DNA of 11,287 nt, taken from NCBI GenBank assembly GCA_946479475.1, contig CAMLGG010000173.1, forward strand, positions 1 to 11,287, read 5' to 3'. This stretch comes from an uncultured Ideonella sp. GTDB taxonomy: Bacteria > Pseudomonadota > Gammaproteobacteria > Burkholderiales > Burkholderiaceae. Below the pieces are notes generated by a model, which did not search any database, had not been told where the DNA came from, and saw nothing but the letters and a program-made list of their open reading frames with translations. Within the stretch, counting starts at the first letter, position 1. Every line of letters starts with the position of its first letter. A program made the position numbers and the translations under genes. This document shows, piece by piece, positions 1 to 6,935 of the stretch.

Positions 1-1121
1 GCATTGGCGTTGCGCTCGTTGCGCGAGTACTGGCTCATGCCGTTGGTGACGACGCGCATCGGCTCGGAGGTGGCCGCCACCACCGTGCCGCCGGGGCACA
101 TGCAGAAGCTGTAGACCGAGCGGCCGTTGCTCGCGTGGTGCACCAGCTTGTAGTCGGCCGCGCCGAGGATCGGATGGCCCGCGTTCGGGCCGAAGCGGGC
201 CCTGTCGATCACGCCCTGCGGGTGCTCGATGCGGTAGCCGATCGAGAAGGGCTTGGCCTCCATCGCCACGCCGCGCTCGTGCAGCATGGCGAAGGTGTCG
301 CGGGCGCTGTGGCCCAGGGCCAGCACGACGTGGTCGGCATCGAGCTGCTCGCCGCTGGCAAGCGTGAGCCCGCGGACGCGGCCGCCTTCGATCAGGATGT
401 CGGTCACGCGCTGCTCGAAGCGGATCTCGCCGCCCAGCGCCTCGATCTCGTCGCGGATCTTCTCGACCATGCTGACCAGGCGGAAGGTGCCGATGTGCGG
501 CTTGCTGACGTAGAGGATCTCTTCCGGCGCGCCGGCCTTGACGAACTCGGTCAGCACCTTGCGCGTGAGATGCCGCGGATCGCTGATCTGGCTGTAGAGC
601 TTGCCGTCGCTGAAGGTGCCCGCCCCGCCCTCGCCGAACTGCACGTTCGACTCCGGTTGGAGCTCCCCCTTGCGCCACAGGCCCCAGGTGTCCTTGGTGC
701 GCTCGCGCACCTTCTTGCCCCGCTCCAGCACGATGGGCCTGAGACCCATCTGCGCGAGGATCAGCGCGGCGAAGATGCCGCAGGGCCCGAAACCCACCAC
801 GACCGGGCGCGGCCGGCCGCCGGCATAGAAATCCGCCGGCGCCGTGCCGACGAACCGGTAGCTTGTGTCCGGGCTGGGCTTGACGTGCGCGTCGCCCGCG
901 TGGCGTGACAGCACCGCCGCCTCGTCCACGCCTTCGGCGAGCCGGCAGTCGACGGTGTAGATGAGCACCACCGCCGTCTTCTTCCGCGCATCGTAGGCAC
1001 GCCTGAAGACGGTGAAATCGGCGAGCTCCTCTTCCCTCAGCTTCAGCCGCGCCACGATCGCCGGACGCAGCTCGCCCGGCTCATGGTCCAGCGGCAACCG
1101 CAGCTCAGTGACTCTGATCAT
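1..1121 (-). CDS. FAD-dependent dehydrogenase (COG2509-like), 3' end missing
   Basis: The reading frame opens at an ATG whose complement is 1119-1121 and runs off the left edge after 373 codons, so the C-terminus is not visible. The protein has an N-terminal alpha/beta region (about residues 1-100), then a Rossmann dinucleotide motif GFGPCGIFAAL at 110-120 with an acidic strand end VLERG (131-135). Next come the FAD-contact stretch EGGAGTFSDGKL (164-175), VLALGHSARDTF (266-277) and SFCMCPGGTVV (338-348). This order matches the uncharacterised FAD-dependent dehydrogenases of COG2509, cytosolic flavoproteins of unknown substrate. The start MIRVTELRLPLDH resembles the usual N-terminus of that family, which supports it although no strong Shine-Dalgarno is present. 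The gene lies 129 bases downstream of a small basic-protein gene, separated by a hairpin-rich spacer, so it may have its own transcript. The family call is firm; the reaction is unknown. Confidence 0.88.
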   Translation of the reverse strand, partial: MIRVTELRLPLDHEPGELRPAIVARLKLREEELADFTVFRRAYDARKKTAVVLIYTVDCRLAEGVDEAAVLSRHAGDAHVKPSPDTSYRFVGTAPADFYAGGRPRPVVVGFGPCGIFAALILAQMGLRPIVLERGKKVRERTKDTWGLWRKGELQPESNVQFGEGGAGTFSDGKLYSQISDPRHLTRKVLTEFVKAGAPEEILYVSKPHIGTFRLVSMVEKIRDEIEALGGEIRFEQRVTDILIEGGRVRGLTLASGEQLDADHVVLALGHSARDTFAMLHERGVAMEAKPFSIGYRIEHPQGVIDRARFGPNAGHPILGAADYKLVHHASNGRSVYSFCMCPGGTVVAATSEPMRVVTNGMSQYSRNERNAN

Positions 1122-1130
1122 TCAGACAAG

Positions 1131-1201
1131 GCCCCCACGGCCCCCTGCCAGGGGCCTGCCCCCCAAGGGGGCTCGCGCAGCGGACCGGCAGAGCCGGATC
1201 C
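1131..1201. repeat. GC-rich intergenic hairpin cluster
   Basis: The 129-base spacer before the flavoprotein gene holds three palindromic blocks. CCCCTGCCAGGGG is at 1142-1154. A C6-AA-G5 run is at 1159-1171. A near-perfect hairpin GGACCGGC-AGA-GCCGGATCC is at 1182-1201, with one bulged base. The motif GGCCCCC is also repeated directly near 1130-1145. No T-run follows on either strand, so it is not a classic intrinsic terminator. Similar C/G-run elements are scattered between genes in many Burkholderiales genomes; assigning this copy to such a dispersed family is an inference from style, as only one copy is visible. Confidence 0.5.
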
Positions 1202-1250
1202 GCGCACGCCCTTGGCTGGGTGGTGCTGGTCCAACCGGCGCAGCCGTCGG

Positions 1251-1418
1251 TCAGCCTCCCTTGTGTGGGCGCTTGCCGGGGTTCTTCTTGCTGCGGGTGT
1301 GCGAACCGCGCTCCAGGCTGACGCGCTGGCCGCGGCCGGCCGTGTAGACGACGCCGGTCGGCGTGGCGACGCGCGGGCTGGCCTTGCGGTCGGCTTCGGT
1401 GACGATCTTGTTGCCCAT
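1251..1418 (-). CDS. small basic hypothetical protein, 55 aa
   Basis: An ATG at 1418 (complement 1416-1418) is preceded by GGAG five bases upstream and opens a 55-codon frame ending in TGA at 1251-1253. The product starts MGNKIVTEADRKASPRVA. Its C-terminal half is strongly basic (RGSHTRSKKNPGKRPHKGG), with no cysteine, signal peptide or membrane segment. I do not recognise a domain. Many Lys, Arg and Gly residues suggest contact with nucleic acid, ribosome or another polyanion, but this is only inference. It starts 42 bases after the P-type ATPase stop codon in the same direction and may be read from that transcript or from its own promoter in the gap. The good ribosome binding site and coding-like composition make it a probable real gene despite its size. 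Confidence 0.68.
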   Translation of the reverse strand: MGNKIVTEADRKASPRVATPTGVVYTAGRGQRVSLERGSHTRSKKNPGKRPHKGG

Positions 1419-1460
1419 GATGGCTCCGGTGGGTAGGGGTGGAAGAAAGCGAAAGGCGGA

Positions 1461-4004
1461 TTATCGCCCGCTCCACCTGGACCCCGCCGCCGCGGCCAGC
1501 ACCGCCGCTGCCGTCACGGCCAGTGCGCCCGCCAGGTCGGCCGTCCCCGGAACGCCGAAGCGCAGCAGGTGCCGCGCAGCCGGCCACAGCATGCCGAGCG
1601 CCAGCACCGCCGAAGCGACGCCGGCGACGGCCCAGAACGCCGCGAAGGCCGGGCCGAACACGCGGCGCCAGGCAATGCCCTGGCTCATGTTGGCCGCCAC
1701 CAGCATCAGGTTGCCCGCCGTGAGCGCGACGATGGCGACGGTTCGCGCGGCCTCCTCGCCGCGGCCATGGGCGAGCAGGAACACGTAGACGGCCATCGTC
1801 GCGGCGAGCAGCCCGCTGCCCTGGACCAGTCCGCGCCACAGCATCGGCCAGCCGACCAGCCCTTCGCCGGCCGGACGCGGCGGCCTCTGCATCACCCGGC
1901 GTTCCTCCGGCGCGCCCTCGAAGGCCAGCGAGCAGACCGGGTCGATCACCATCTCCGTCAGCACCACGTGGACCGGCAGCATCAGCACCGGCAGGCCGAA
2001 CAGCACCGGCAGCAGGGCCAGGCCCGCGATGGGCACGTGGATGGCAGTGATGTAGACCATCACCTTGCGCAGGTTGTCGAAGATGCGGCGGCCCATGCGC
2101 ACGCCGGCGACGATGCAGCCGAAATCCTCCTGCAGCAGCACGATGCCGGCCGCCTCGCGGGCCACGTCGGTGCCGCGCACGCCCATGGCGATGCCGACGT
2201 GGGCCGCCTTCAGCGCCGGGGCGTCGTTGACCCCGTCGCCCGTCATGGCCACGACCTCGCCATGGGCGCGCAGCGCCTCGACGATCCGCAGCTTCTGCTC
2301 GGGCGAGACGCGGGCGAACACCCGCACGCGGCGCACCGCGTCGCGCAGGCTGCCCTCGTCGAGGCGGGCCAGCTGCGCGCCGGTGAGCGCTCCCGAGGCC
2401 GTGTCCAGGCCCGCCTCGCGGGCGATGGCGAGCGCGGTGGCGGCGTGGTCGCCGGTGATCATGGCCACCGAGATGCCGGCCCCCCGCGCCTGCTCCACCG
2501 CCTCGCGAACGCCCGCGCGAAGCGGATCCTCGAACGCCAGCAGGCCCAGCAGCACGAAGTCGTGGTCATGCTGCAGTTCCGCCGGACCGCCGTCGGGCGC
2601 AGCCGCCTGGGCCACCGCCAGGACGCGCCAGCCCTGCACGGCCAGCGCGTGCACCTGCTCCATCAATGCCGCATGCGGCCCGGCCGGCAGGTGGCACAGA
2701 TCGGCCACCGCCTCCGGCGAACCCCTGGCCGCCACCGTCGCGCCGGCGCCGTTTCCGTCGGACCAGGCCTGGGTCATCGCCGCCAGGTCGGTCGTGAGGG
2801 GGTACTCGCGCGACACCTGCCAGTCGTGATGCAGTCGCGGCGTGCCGGCCAGGGCCTCATCGGCACGCGCTATCACCGCGCGGTCCATCGGGTCCGCGCC
2901 ACCTCGCCGTGAGGCCAGCGTCGCGTACTCCAGCAACGGGTGGACGGCGGCCGGCAAGGGCGCCCCGGCCGGCCAGGAAGACAGGTCCAGCGATTCGCCA
3001 CGCCAGGGCACGAGCAGGCGCAGCCGCATGCGGTTCTCGGTCAAGGTCCCCGTCTTGTCGACGCACAGGAAGCTGGCCGCGCCCAGCGCCTCGATGACCG
3101 CCGGCCGCCTCGCCAGCACCTGCACGCGGGTCAGGCGCCAGGCACCGAGGGCGAGGAAGACGGCCAGCGCCATCGGGAACTCCTCGGGCAGCATCGCCAT
3201 GCCGAGCGCGATGCCGGCCAGCAGGCCCTGCAGCCAGTCGCCCCGGGCCGTGCCTACCCAGATCGCCAGCAGGGCGCTGAGCCCGAAGGCCAGCACCCCG
3301 AAGATCCTCACCAGGCGCCGCAGCTGCACCTCCAGCGGGGCCGGGGGTGGCTCGATGGCGGCCAGCGAGGCGCCGATGCGGCCCATCGCCGTCGACCGGC
3401 CGATCGCCAGCACCTCGGCCACGCCGTGGCCGGAGACGACCAGCGTGCCGGCATGCAGCCAGGGCGTGCCGTCGCCGCCGGGCTCGCCGGCCGCCTCCAC
3501 GCCCGTCTCGACGCTGGCCGCCTTCGAGACCGGCACCGACTCGCCGGTCAGCAGCGACTCGTCCGCCGCCACGCCCACTGCCTCGCGCAGGACGGCGTCG
3601 GCGGCGACGCGTTCGCCCTCCCCGACCAGCATCAGGTCGCCCGGCACCAGGTCGCGCGCGGCGATGCGGGTGAGCTCGCCGTCGCGCCACACCCGTGCCT
3701 GCGGCGCGGCCAGGGAACGCAGGGCCTCGAGGGCGCGCTCGCTGCGCCTTTCCTGGACCACCACGAGCCCGACGCTCAGCAGCGCGAAGGCGGCCAGCAG
3801 CAGCCCCTCGCCCAGGTCGCCGACGGCCAGGTAGATGGTGGCGGCCACGAGCAGCAGCAGGAACATCGGCTCGGCCGCAATCTGGCCCAGCGTGTGCAGC
3901 AGGCCGTGGCGCTCGCGATCCTCGATGTCGTTCGGGCCGAAGCGGGTCTGCCGCAGGCGCGCCTCGGCCGAACTCAGGCCGGGGCCCGGGTCTGGTGGTG
4001 CCAT
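1461..4004 (-). CDS. P-type cation-transporting ATPase (P2-like, HAD-IC)
   Basis: This 847-residue membrane pump has every core element of a P-type ATPase. It has an actuator motif TGES at 153-156, the phosphorylation site DKTGT with Asp316, a KGxPE-like nucleotide site written RGSPE (427-431), TGDH at 517-520 and the hinge TGDGVND at 588-594. Ten hydrophobic segments can be placed: about 46-62, 66-84, 233-250, 258-282, 645-668, 671-692, 720-746, 754-771, 784-808 and 820-841. There is no N-terminal CxxC metal-binding domain and no CPC in M4, which argues against a Cu/Zn P1B pump. M4 reads PEEFP (273-277) where calcium pumps have PEGLP, and M5 and M6 read HVPIAG (656-661) and TEMVID (683-688). 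The transported ion is therefore uncertain. The gene follows the MFS permease by 31 bases in the same direction and lacks a clear Shine-Dalgarno, as if coupled to the upstream gene. Confidence 0.93.
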   Translation of the reverse strand: MAPPDPGPGLSSAEARLRQTRFGPNDIEDRERHGLLHTLGQIAAEPMFLLLLVAATIYLAVGDLGEGLLLAAFALLSVGLVVVQERRSERALEALRSLAAPQARVWRDGELTRIAARDLVPGDLMLVGEGERVAADAVLREAVGVAADESLLTGESVPVSKAASVETGVEAAGEPGGDGTPWLHAGTLVVSGHGVAEVLAIGRSTAMGRIGASLAAIEPPPAPLEVQLRRLVRIFGVLAFGLSALLAIWVGTARGDWLQGLLAGIALGMAMLPEEFPMALAVFLALGAWRLTRVQVLARRPAVIEALGAASFLCVDKTGTLTENRMRLRLLVPWRGESLDLSSWPAGAPLPAAVHPLLEYATLASRRGGADPMDRAVIARADEALAGTPRLHHDWQVSREYPLTTDLAAMTQAWSDGNGAGATVAARGSPEAVADLCHLPAGPHAALMEQVHALAVQGWRVLAVAQAAAPDGGPAELQHDHDFVLLGLLAFEDPLRAGVREAVEQARGAGISVAMITGDHAATALAIAREAGLDTASGALTGAQLARLDEGSLRDAVRRVRVFARVSPEQKLRIVEALRAHGEVVAMTGDGVNDAPALKAAHVGIAMGVRGTDVAREAAGIVLLQEDFGCIVAGVRMGRRIFDNLRKVMVYITAIHVPIAGLALLPVLFGLPVLMLPVHVVLTEMVIDPVCSLAFEGAPEERRVMQRPPRPAGEGLVGWPMLWRGLVQGSGLLAATMAVYVFLLAHGRGEEAARTVAIVALTAGNLMLVAANMSQGIAWRRVFGPAFAAFWAVAGVASAVLALGMLWPAARHLLRFGVPGTADLAGALAVTAAAVLAAAAGSRWSGR

Positions 4005-4035
4005 GCGGGGATGCTAGGTGCCGCCGCCCCCGGGT

Positions 4036-5232
4036 TCACTGATCCCGCGCAGAAACGAGCAGCCCCATCCAGGCCAGAAGCGCGAACCCTCCGCCGGCAG
4101 CGAAGGTGGCGCCGGCTCCCCAGGCCTGCCAGAGCGCACCCGCCAGCGCGCTGGCCACCAGCATCGCGCCTCCCGACACCAGGTTGAAGACGCCGAACGC
4201 CGTGCCCCGCAGGTCGGCCGGGGCGCGGTCGGCCACCATGGCCGAAAGCAAACCCTGCGTCAGGCCCATGTGCACGCCCCACAAGGCAACGCCGGCCAGC
4301 AGCCACCGCACCTGCGCGCCGCCCCAGGCCAGCACCAGGTCGGCGATGACCAGCACGGCCAGCCCGCAGGCCAGCAGCCGGCGCCGGCCGATCCGGTCCG
4401 ACAGGCGCCCGGCCGGATAGGCCGTCGCGGCATAGGTGGCGTTCATCGCCACCATCAACATCGGCACCCACACCGCCCACAGGCCCGCCTGCTGCGCCCG
4501 CAGCACCAGGAAGGCCTCGCTGAAGCGGGCGAGGGTGAACACCGCACCGATCGCCACGACCCGCCAATAGCCCGCGCCGAGCCTCCGCAGGGCCTGTCGA
4601 CGGATGGGCGATGCCGCGCGGGCTCCGGGCTCGGCCTCGGGTTCGCGCACGCCCAGCGCCAGCAGCGACACGGCGAGGATCCCCGGGATGACGGCCACCC
4701 AGAAGATGGTCCGGAAATCCAGGCCCCAGGCCCACATCAGCGCCGTGGCGATCAGCGGGCCGGCGAAGGCGCCCACGGTGTCGAGCGACTGGCGCAGGCC
4801 ATAGGCCGCGCCGCGGATCGACCGTGGGGCGACATCGGCCAGCAGCGCGTCGCGGGGCGCGTCGCGCAGGCCTTTGCCGATGCGATCGACGAAGCGGGCA
4901 GTGGCGACCAGGCCCGCGCCGGTGGCCAGGGCGAACATCGGCTTGGTGGCCGCGGACAGCCCGTAGCCGAGCACGGCCAGCCCCTTGCGGCGGCCGACCC
5001 AGTCGCTGAACACGCCCGAGAAGACCTTGGCGATCAGTGCGGTCGCCTGCGCGACCCCTTCGATGACACCGAGGGCGGCCACGCTGATGCCCAGCGTGCC
5101 GACGAAGAACAGCGGCAGCAGGCTGTGGATCATCTCGGACGAGGTGTCCATCAGCAGGCTGACGAAGCCGAGCACCCAGACGGCGGGCGGCAGCCGCGGC
5201 CGCCCGGCCGCGGGGAGAGCCGGATCTGCCAT
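4036..5232 (-). CDS. MFS permease
   Basis: This 398-residue protein is rich in hydrophobic helices, consistent with the usual 12 segments of the major facilitator superfamily. The loop 2-3 signature appears twice, as expected for the two six-helix halves: GVFSDWVGRRK at 73-83 and GRLSDRIGRRR at 275-285. A conserved-looking stretch FVDRIGKGLRDAPRDAL (114-130) follows the fourth helix and is typical of one bacterial MFS_1 subgroup whose substrates are mostly unknown. The N-terminal FVSLLMDTSSEMIHSLLPLF (23-42) contains charged residues (Asp29, Glu33) inside the first helix that may serve proton coupling. It acts in the inner membrane, probably as a proton-linked exporter, though direction and substrate cannot be read. 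It starts 27 bases after the 167-residue protein and ends 31 bases before the P-type ATPase, so the three genes are probably one operon. Confidence 0.9.
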   Translation of the reverse strand: MADPALPAAGRPRLPPAVWVLGFVSLLMDTSSEMIHSLLPLFFVGTLGISVAALGVIEGVAQATALIAKVFSGVFSDWVGRRKGLAVLGYGLSAATKPMFALATGAGLVATARFVDRIGKGLRDAPRDALLADVAPRSIRGAAYGLRQSLDTVGAFAGPLIATALMWAWGLDFRTIFWVAVIPGILAVSLLALGVREPEAEPGARAASPIRRQALRRLGAGYWRVVAIGAVFTLARFSEAFLVLRAQQAGLWAVWVPMLMVAMNATYAATAYPAGRLSDRIGRRRLLACGLAVLVIADLVLAWGGAQVRWLLAGVALWGVHMGLTQGLLSAMVADRAPADLRGTAFGVFNLVSGGAMLVASALAGALWQAWGAGATFAAGGGFALLAWMGLLVSARDQ

Positions 5233-5259
5233 GGGCAGATTGTCGGCCGGGCGGGAACC

Positions 5260-5763
5260 CTATGCCAACGCGACGGGGTCCAGGCGGCGGTGCGGGACGT
5301 GCATCAGCTCGCGCCGGTGCCAGCCGCGGCCCGGGCGGATCGGGTACTCGGCGGCGTAGCGGCCGTCCACCGAGGCGATCTCGAGGTACAGCTGCGGGCC
5401 GCCGTCCGCGCTGGCGCGCTCGCAGACGTAGGCGAACAGCGCCTCCGGGCGTTGCTCGGAAAGCAGCCGGTCGAAGGCCTGGCGTCGGCGCGCAGGGTCG
5501 GCCAGGGCCACCGGGTCGTCCAGGCCACGCATCGAGGGCTGGATCCAGTCCGTGCCCAGCAGTTCGCCGGGCACGCACGCATCCATCTCGATGCCGTAGA
5601 GCTGGCCCTCGTTGCTCATGCCGCGCCGGATGGCCGTGCGCAGCGGACCGAAAAGCTCGCGGAAGGCCGCATTGATGTCGGCCGATTCCATGTAGCGGTG
5701 CATGCGGCCGCCCGGATGCTCACCCTCGGGTGCCACGCGCAAGAACAGATCGCGGATATCCAT
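5260..5763 (-). CDS. hypothetical protein, 167 aa
   Basis: I do not recognise this protein. It is soluble, with no signal peptide or membrane segment. It begins MDIRDLFLRVAPEGEHPGG and has a likely helical region around 28-50 (ESADINAAFRELFGPLRTAI). A mixed central part, GQLYGIEMDACVPGELLGTDW, spans 53-73. A beta-like C-terminal part contains QLYLEIASVDGRYAAEYPI (124-142) and ends in a basic HRR segment. Two cysteines (63, 114) show no metal-binding spacing. The start at 5763 has only a weak ribosome binding site; no better start is visible in frame. It is the first gene of the likely operon with the MFS permease and the P-type ATPase, and a set of inverted repeats lies just upstream. Codon bias agrees with the neighbours and the frame is free of stops, so I take it as real, with function unknown. 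Confidence 0.72.
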   Translation of the reverse strand: MDIRDLFLRVAPEGEHPGGRMHRYMESADINAAFRELFGPLRTAIRRGMSNEGQLYGIEMDACVPGELLGTDWIQPSMRGLDDPVALADPARRRQAFDRLLSEQRPEALFAYVCERASADGGPQLYLEIASVDGRYAAEYPIRPGRGWHRRELMHVPHRRLDPVALA

Positions 5764-5785
5764 GCCGCCGGTCTTCGGCGCCGCG

Positions 5786-5808
5786 CGGCCGGAATTAAGT
5801 CCCGGCCG
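5786..5808. promoter_or_regulatory. inverted repeat upstream of the 167-aa gene
   Basis: CGGCCGG (5786-5792) and CCGGCCG (5802-5808) form a perfect 7-base inverted repeat around AATTAAGTC, the most AT-rich short patch in the neighbourhood. It lies 23-45 bases upstream of the start codon at 5763, where an operator, a promoter -10 region or a leader hairpin would be expected. The sequence alone does not decide between these roles. Confidence 0.35.
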
Positions 5809-5832
5809 TTTCGGTTGGATACCACTGGCCTC

Positions 5833-5864
5833 GGGCGGGCTCGGAGGCCCGCCTGGGCTCCAGG
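5833..5864 (-). terminator. candidate GC-rich terminator hairpins after the secreted-protein gene
   Basis: Directly after the stop codon at 5869, read on the minus strand, are two overlapping hairpins. CCTGG-AGC-CCAGG spans 5852-5864. GGCGGGC-CTCCGA-GCCCGCC spans 5834-5853 and has a 7-base all-G/C stem. They are mutually exclusive because they share 5852-5853. No U-tract follows, so this would be an imperfect intrinsic terminator or a 3'-end stabilising structure. The position between a finished gene and the start of a new transcription unit supports a termination role. Confidence 0.42.
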
Positions 5865-5868
5865 CCCG

Positions 5869-6765
5869 TCAGGGACTGGTGTAGTTGCCGGTGCTGCAGC
5901 GCCCCAGGGAATTGACGTAGTACTGGGTGACCGTCCAGGACTTGGAACCCTTGGTCAGCTGGCCGCTGCCGCCGCACAGGTCCGCGACCTCGTAGCCGCT
6001 GGCGTTGTTCCAGGCCTGCGGGAAGGCCGGGTTGCTGCCGGGCGTCGGGATGTTGTCGGTCACGGCCTCGGCGAACTCGTGGGAGGCCGCGAAGGTGATG
6101 AAGCTGATGCCCGAGCCGCAGTCCGGCTCCACCGAGTAGTAGATGTTGGACTTCTTCATCTCCAGGTCGTTGGAGGAGAAGTGGTAGGCCCCGTAGTCGA
6201 CGCAGGACTGCAGGCCGTCCAGCGTGATCGACACGTCGGCCGGGAAGTAGATCATGTAGAGCGTGTCGGCATCGTGCGCCGGCAGCAGGCCGTTCTTGGT
6301 CTGGTACCTGATCTCCATCCAGACGTCGTCATTGGTCAGCTGCTTGGAGCTGTGCTTGGGCGTGATCTGGAACTGGCCCAGGAAGGTGCCGCGCCCGATC
6401 GACTGCCGGGTGCCGCGGCGGCCGTCCACGGCCCGGCGATGGGTGTCGTACTCGGCCATCTGGTCGACGTAGGTGCTGTCGACCAAGGCCTTGCTGAAGT
6501 CGGGGATGGTCGCGACGGTGGTCGCGTTGACGTTCGGCCCCCAGATCACCGAGACCACCTTGACGTTCGAGAAGACCGAGCCGCCGTAGTAGAGCATCTG
6601 GCCCGCGGCCTCGGCATCGGGGAGCACCTGGCCGGTGCGCGCGAGGTAGTCCGCCGTCGGGAAGATGTGATAGGCACCGACCTTTCGGGCCTGGGCCGGG
6701 CCGGCCGCGAAGGCCGCGGCCAGGGCCGCCACGCAAGCGACCAGAAAACGCATGGAAGTAAGCAT
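5869..6765 (-). CDS. secreted protein with HEFAEAVTD motif (distantly EXORDIUM/Phi-1-like?)
   Basis: I chose the ATG at 6765 because AGGA lies about seven bases upstream and a clean signal peptide follows: MRFLVACVAALAAAF with an A-Q-A cleavage site at 24-26. An upstream ATG at 6888 would bury the signal and is rejected; the ATG at 6753 is an alternative. The 298-residue product has four cysteines (188, 216, 264, 290), plausibly two disulfides in the periplasm or outside the cell. Notable stretches are YYGGSVFSNVKVVSVIWGP (59-77), CVDYGAYHFSS (188-198), SHEFAEAVTD (228-237) and GYEVADLCGG (257-266). The pattern of a kvv-v-WGP strand, a C-x-YH element and SHExxEAxTD recalls bacterial secreted proteins related to plant phosphate-induced/EXORDIUM proteins. 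HExxE with a downstream acidic residue could also be a metal site. Neither is proven, and the function is unknown. Confidence 0.85.
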   Translation of the reverse strand: MLTSMRFLVACVAALAAAFAAGPAQARKVGAYHIFPTADYLARTGQVLPDAEAAGQMLYYGGSVFSNVKVVSVIWGPNVNATTVATIPDFSKALVDSTYVDQMAEYDTHRRAVDGRRGTRQSIGRGTFLGQFQITPKHSSKQLTNDDVWMEIRYQTKNGLLPAHDADTLYMIYFPADVSITLDGLQSCVDYGAYHFSSNDLEMKKSNIYYSVEPDCGSGISFITFAASHEFAEAVTDNIPTPGSNPAFPQAWNNASGYEVADLCGGSGQLTKGSKSWTVTQYYVNSLGRCSTGNYTSP

Positions 6766-6821
6766 TTGGCATCCTGTCTCAGCGTTGAAGCGGACCTCGC
6801 CGCGAGGCCCGCAGGGGGCGC

Positions 6822-6850
6822 AACATTCCACGGCGCCCGGCCGCTGGCAA
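6822..6850 (-). promoter_or_regulatory. candidate sigma-70 promoter for the secreted-protein gene
   Basis: Read on the minus strand, TTGCCA (6845-6850, five of six matches to TTGACA) is followed after 17 bases by AATGTT (6822-6827, three of six matches to TATAAT). Transcription would begin near 6815 and give a leader of about 50 bases before the ATG at 6765. It lies in the 170-base divergent gap shared with the hemerythrin gene. The -10 match is weak. For the opposite strand I see no convincing promoter hexamers. Confidence 0.3.
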
Positions 6851-6935
6851 TCCCCGTGTTCGAGGTGACCCTCTTCCGGCGTCTGCATGGGAATGTGAAT
6901 TGCCGCTTTCCGGATCGAGCCCCAGGAGTCGACCG

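Noticed and set aside
135..908. A 257-codon open frame on the plus strand at the left edge
   Set aside because: The minus strand here encodes a flavoprotein with a Rossmann motif and other family stretches; the plus frame is its shadow.
1461..4004. Heavy-metal (P1B) copper or zinc pump
   Set aside because: There is no CPC-type motif in M4, no N-terminal CxxC domain, and the C-terminal part has six further hydrophobic segments typical of P2-like pumps.
2940..4187. Open frames on the plus strand over the P-type ATPase gene
   Set aside because: All P-type ATPase motifs are on the minus strand in one frame; the plus-strand products show no domain or signal.
6766..6888. Upstream ATG at 6888 that would lengthen the secreted protein by 41 residues
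   Set aside because: It would place the signal peptide inside the protein, while the ATG at 6765 has its own ribosome binding site.
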